This document shows, piece after piece, positions 6,575 to 7,226 of a DNA stretch of 7,226 nt. A program made the translations under genes and the position numbers. A model generated the notes under the pieces. The model had not been told where the DNA came from. It made no database searches and worked only from the letters and a program-made list of their open reading frames with translations. The DNA comes from Thermoplasmata archaeon (GTDB lineage Archaea; Thermoplasmatota; Thermoplasmata; Thermoplasmatales; Thermoplasmataceae): positions 1 to 7,226 of the forward strand of contig JAJZZW010000099.1 in assembly GCA_021797385.1 (NCBI GenBank), in the 5' to 3' direction. The number at the start of each line of letters is the position of its first letter. Position 1 is the first letter of the stretch.

Positions 6575-7225
6575 TCATTGTAATTGTTTATTTTTCTCCA
6601 TCTCATTGTTATATAATTTTTTCATTGCCAAATTTTTGAAAAAGATCGAGGATATCATAACCTTAAACTCGTAACTCCTCGGTTCCATTGACCCTGTGAA
6701 AAGTATTTTTATATAATCTTTTATGAAGGGTTTCGGTCCTCCGAATAGGTTAATTCTTATTCTTGTGAAGCTTTCCCTGTGATTTATTATCTTTAATGCC
6801 CTGCCGGACGTAAATATTGATTTCATAGTAACATATGATTGCAATATTTTTGAAAGGGAATTTATAGAAAATTCTCTGAATGATTCTATACTATTAAATG
6901 AATGAGTTACACTATTTTCTGTTACCCTGTAGTATGTAAGTACTGTATCATCAATTTCAATCTTCATACCTGATTCCCGAGCATACATGTACATTAATGT
7001 ATCAATACTCTTCGAAACCATTGTGAGCGTATCAACATTTATAATATCCTTTCTTATTGAAATAGATGAGATGTTAAAATCCGGATTGATATTTTTATAT
7101 TTTATAGGTTGATTATTATCGTCAATTGATGAAAAATTATTATGTAGATACACAAGATTTTTCGTTGTTTTAAATTTATTATAAACATATTCCAGTTTAT
7201 TCTCATAAAATTTGTCAATGAAAAA
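6575..7225 (-). CDS. Hypothetical protein, 5' partial
   Basis: The frame is open from the right edge (last full codon 7223-7225) to TGA at 6577-6575, leaving 216 residues of the C-terminal part. A GTG at 7153 is possible as a start, but 24 in-frame codons without a stop precede it, beginning FFIDKFYENKLEYVYNKF, so the gene most likely continues beyond the window. I do not recognise the family. The visible part has no Cys or Trp, is rich in Ile, Ser, Asn and Lys, and shows no membrane segment or known nucleotide-binding motif. Notable stretches are a predicted amphipathic helix with VSKSIDTLMYMYARESGMKI, a beta-like segment IEIDDTVLTYYRVTENSVTH, RIRINLFGGPKPF, and a basic, charged tail ending EMEKNKQLQ. 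Its stop codon is one base from that of the cyclase gene, in convergent orientation, so the two are not co-transcribed. Codon use looks like its neighbours, only more AT-rich. Confidence 0.6.
   Translation of the reverse strand, partial: FFIDKFYENKLEYVYNKFKTTKNLVYLHNNFSSIDDNNQPIKYKNINPDFNISSISIRKDIINVDTLTMVSKSIDTLMYMYARESGMKIEIDDTVLTYYRVTENSVTHSFNSIESFREFSINSLSKILQSYVTMKSIFTSGRALKIINHRESFTRIRINLFGGPKPFIKDYIKILFTGSMEPRSYEFKVMISSIFFKNLAMKKLYNNEMEKNKQLQ
6587..6595 (+). terminator. Possible T-run terminator after the cyclase-family gene
   Basis: TTTATTTTT starts 14 bases after the stop codon, followed by C. It lies in the 3' end of the convergent gene. There is no hairpin that I can see; the call rests on the known use of T-rich tracts by archaeal polymerase. 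Confidence 0.35.
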
Positions 7226-7226
7226 A

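Noticed and set aside
7151..7153. GTG as start codon of the last gene
   Set aside because: The frame continues without a stop to the right edge; no TATA box or ribosome binding site could be assigned clearly before the GTG.

Overview
The window looks like chromosomal DNA of an archaeon of the Thermoplasmatales type (Ferroplasma, Acidiplasma or Cuniculiplasma-like). The sequence is AT-rich, arginine is mostly AGA/AGG and isoleucine is often ATA. Genes are packed with gaps of 0 to 120 bases, and three transcription units start at an ATG about 23 to 25 bases after a TATA box with no ribosome binding site between, as expected for leaderless archaeal mRNA. The lineage is inferred from these features; no rRNA or marker gene is present.

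Layout: (1) 3-425, plus strand, the 3' part of a heme-oxygenase-fold (TENA/PqqC/CADD-like) putative metal oxidase, cut by the left edge. (2) 442-3548, minus strand, a tightly coupled three-gene operon transcribed from 3548 leftwards: 4-hydroxyphenylpyruvate dioxygenase, fumarylacetoacetase and homogentisate 1,2-dioxygenase. (3) 3549-3664, a 116-bp divergent promoter region with TATA boxes for both directions and an inverted repeat over the dioxygenase start. (4) 3665-5602, plus strand, acetoacetyl-CoA synthetase. (5) 5647-6573, plus strand, a cyclase-family (PF04199) metal-dependent hydrolase with its own probable promoter. (6) 6575 to the right edge, minus strand, the C-terminal part of an unrecognised protein, convergent with the cyclase gene.

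Together the genes describe the homogentisate route of tyrosine breakdown: 4-hydroxyphenylpyruvate to homogentisate to maleylacetoacetate, then fumarylacetoacetate to fumarate plus acetoacetate, and finally acetoacetate to acetoacetyl-CoA. The tyrosine aminotransferase and the maleylacetoacetate isomerase are not in the window. The isomerase gap is the most interesting metabolic point, because the classical enzyme needs glutathione, which most archaea lack, and because an unassigned hydrolase of the cyclase family sits in the same cluster. I found no mobile element, CRISPR array, tRNA or rRNA, and no clear sign of a wholly new system; the candidates for novelty are the missing isomerase step, the role of the cyclase-family protein and the two flanking proteins of unknown function.
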